DNA from: Caldifarciminota bacterium
GTDB taxonomy: Bacteria; Hydrothermota; Hydrothermia; B15-G9; WFZT01
Length of the DNA stretch: 16,028 bases
Assembly (NCBI GenBank): GCA_026986235.1
Contig: JALSOY010000064.1
Coordinates: 1 to 16,028 of the forward strand
Direction: 5' to 3'
Under the pieces are notes generated by a model. That model ran no database searches. It saw only the letters and a program-made list of their open reading frames with translations, and was not told the DNA's origin. Below, one piece after another: positions 14,444-16,028 of the stretch. The translations under genes and the position numbers were made by a program. Positions within the stretch are counted from its first letter, which is position 1. Every line of letters begins with the position of its first letter.

Positions 14444-16028
14444 TAAAACTTGCAACGATCTTGGTGGTGATTAACATCGTTGTGGATCTGACACCCGGAC
14501 TTTACTATCTCAGGCAGAAGGACTACAGATCTGCCCTGAAGTTCTTTCAGAAGGCACTCGATGAGGATCCCTCTTATGTCCCGACATACTATTACCTTGC
14601 CCAGACATACCTCGGTCTCGGAGATGTGAAAGAGGCGGAAGTCGTTACAGAAAAGGGACTTAAAATTGATCCTGCCTCCCGTGAACTCCTCCTCACGAAG
14701 TACTCCATCCTCACGACAGAAAAGAGGCTTGAGGAAGCCCTGGAGGTTGCAGAGAAACTCAAATCGCTTTACCCATCTGATACTCTCGCCAGACTCGCTC
14801 TTGGACAGGCGTACTTTAACCTTGGTGGAAAGTACTATACCGAAGGGGATAAGAGAAAAGCCCTTGCGATGTTTAAAAGGGCGGTAAAATACCTCCCGAA
14901 TAATCCTGAGGTTTACAAAAACATTGCGATTATTTACTACGAACTCAACGAGCCGGACTCTGCCTATGCCGTAACTAAAAAGGCTCTGGAAATTGCCCCA
15001 TTTGACCTGAAACTGTTAAAGGTTCACGCTGAAATACTTGCAAGGCTGAAAAAAGTGGATGAACTTGAGGAGACGCTGAAGACCATACTGACGATAGATC
15101 CTGAGGATCTTCAGATGTGGCTATCACTTGCCCGCCTTTACAGGTCACGGGGAAGGATGGACGATGCCATAAAGATTTACGAGAAACTCATAAAGGAATT
15201 TCCCGATTCCCTTTCGGTTTACAGAGAATACGCAGGGCTTTACGAGGGCATCTTTGACTTCAAGAAGGTGAGGGAGATTTACGGAAAGTATCTTGAGCGT
15301 CATCCTGGTAGCAGGGAGGTACTGAAGAAGATTGCGGAGAGTTACGAATTTGAGGAGAAGTGGGACAGTGCTATTGTTTTTTACAGGAAACTTGATGGTG
15401 ACACGGGAGTTGTTTTCAGGATACCTGTTCTGCTTGTGAAGTCAGGAAAGCTGAAGGAGGGTGAGGTGGAGGCGAGGAAACTTCTTGCGAAGTTTCCTCG
15501 CCTCCACCTCACCTACAAAATACTCATCTCCATCCTCGATTCACTCTACGGACCCGACAGTACCCTGAAGTATGCAGGATTGATGATACAGAATGTCCCT
15601 GAAGACCCCTACCCCTACGAGGTTATAGGCACCACATCCTACAGGCTCGGTGAAATCGATACCGCACGAGTTTACCTTGAAAGAGCCATCTTCCATGGGA
15701 GCACGAACCCGGAGGTTTACTATTACCTCGCTGATATGTACTTCAAAGATGGAAAGAGAGACAGGGCTATTCTTGTCACGAAAATTGCATTCAGGAAACT
15801 CACATCAAGCATATCAAACATTACCGAAAGTCTGAGTGGGTCAAATATCCTGGAATTGAAAAAGCACGAGGGTGAAGCAGTCAGGCTCAAGAAGATCAAC
15901 ATGTATCTCAAAAAACTTCTTGTCCTTTTGAGAAAGCACACGAACGACTCAGAATACCTGAAGTTTCTCGAAAATCTGAGAAAGAGGTTCCCGGAGAGTT
16001 ATCTCGTTAACGAATCCCTATGTGAATA
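14440..16028 (+). CDS. Exported or membrane-anchored TPR-repeat protein (partial, runs off right edge)
   Basis: The frame starts at the ATG of the ATGA overlap with the FnIII gene and stays open for 529 codons to the window edge. The N-terminus MIKLATILVVINIVVDLTPG is hydrophobic, either a signal peptide or a membrane anchor; no clear cleavage motif is seen. About 13 tetratricopeptide-like repeats of roughly 34 residues follow, for example YRSALKFFQKALDEDPSYV, DDAIKIYEKLIKEFPDS, DTARVYLERAIFHGSTNP and DRAILVTKIAFRKL. The fourth is lengthened by a few residues (GGKYYTEGDKRKA). After about residue 450 the pattern gives way to a charged helical stretch. TPR arrays bind other proteins, and here the likely partners are the two secreted proteins encoded upstream. 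Codons 341-358, in about the tenth repeat, contain the perfect inverted repeat listed separately. Confidence 0.9.
   Translation, partial: MIKLATILVVINIVVDLTPGLYYLRQKDYRSALKFFQKALDEDPSYVPTYYYLAQTYLGLGDVKEAEVVTEKGLKIDPASRELLLTKYSILTTEKRLEEALEVAEKLKSLYPSDTLARLALGQAYFNLGGKYYTEGDKRKALAMFKRAVKYLPNNPEVYKNIAIIYYELNEPDSAYAVTKKALEIAPFDLKLLKVHAEILARLKKVDELEETLKTILTIDPEDLQMWLSLARLYRSRGRMDDAIKIYEKLIKEFPDSLSVYREYAGLYEGIFDFKKVREIYGKYLERHPGSREVLKKIAESYEFEEKWDSAIVFYRKLDGDTGVVFRIPVLLVKSGKLKEGEVEARKLLAKFPRLHLTYKILISILDSLYGPDSTLKYAGLMIQNVPEDPYPYEVIGTTSYRLGEIDTARVYLERAIFHGSTNPEVYYYLADMYFKDGKRDRAILVTKIAFRKLTSSISNITESLSGSNILELKKHEGEAVRLKKINMYLKKLLVLLRKHTNDSEYLKFLENLRKRFPESYLVNESLCE
15460..15513. repeat. Perfect 25-bp inverted repeat with 4-nt loop inside the TPR gene
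   Basis: The left arm is 15460-15484 (begins GGTGAGGTGGAGGCGAGG), the loop is TTGC (15485-15488) and the right arm is 15489-15513 (ends CTCGCCTCCACCTCACC). All 25 positions pair; a further G-U pair is possible in RNA (15459 with 15514). It lies in frame, encoding GEVEARKLLAKFPRLHLT, which still fits the TPR consensus (small residue in helix B, Pro at the repeat end). It would form a very stable hairpin in mRNA and could extrude in DNA. There is no T tract after it, so it is not a standard terminator. It may be a template-switch product or an assembly or amplification artefact. Confidence 0.97.

Overview
This 16 kb window looks like chromosomal DNA of a Gram-negative, probably thermophilic bacterium from a little-studied lineage. 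Arginine is coded mainly by AGG/AGA, genes are packed in short-overlap operons, the encoded proteins are large and secreted, and one stretch carries REP/MITE-like palindromes of the CCCCCTT...AAGGGGG type. I would guess an FCB-type or 'WOR-3/Hydrothermota'-type candidate phylum, but that is an impression from protein style, not a proof.

Layout. (1) 1-1162, minus strand: N-terminal 387 residues of UvrA (nucleotide excision repair), running off the left edge. (2) 1163-1262: divergent promoter region with two back-to-back sigma70-like promoters; uvrA looks leaderless. (3) 1263-2458: hisB and hisH, histidine biosynthesis, overlapping by ATGA; no further his genes follow. (4) 2459-3149: about 690 bp without a convincing gene. 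It holds a decayed-looking minus-strand hydrophobic reading frame, a cluster of palindromic repeats (one making a plausible terminator), then a promoter and a leader for the next operon. (5) 3150 to the right edge: a three-gene operon joined by ATGA overlaps. It encodes a 3,114-residue secreted protein, a 650-residue secreted fibronectin-type-III (FnIII) protein, and an exported or anchored TPR protein that runs off the right edge.

The three-gene operon fills over 80% of the window and is the most interesting part. All three products begin with a short hydrophobic export signal. The giant protein has a TANFOR-like N-terminus, about 1,700 residues of irregular beta repeats, a strand-rich section, an approximately 400-residue helical/coiled-coil segment and a tail of FnIII-like domains. 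The second protein is almost entirely FnIII domains, the first apparently interrupted by a helical insert. The third is a TPR scaffold of about 13 repeats. Together they suggest an envelope or cell-surface assembly made from one transcript; its function cannot be read from sequence.

The single most surprising DNA feature is a perfect 25-bp inverted repeat with a 4-nt loop inside the TPR coding sequence (15460-15513). It keeps the reading frame and the TPR pattern, and is far too long to be chance.
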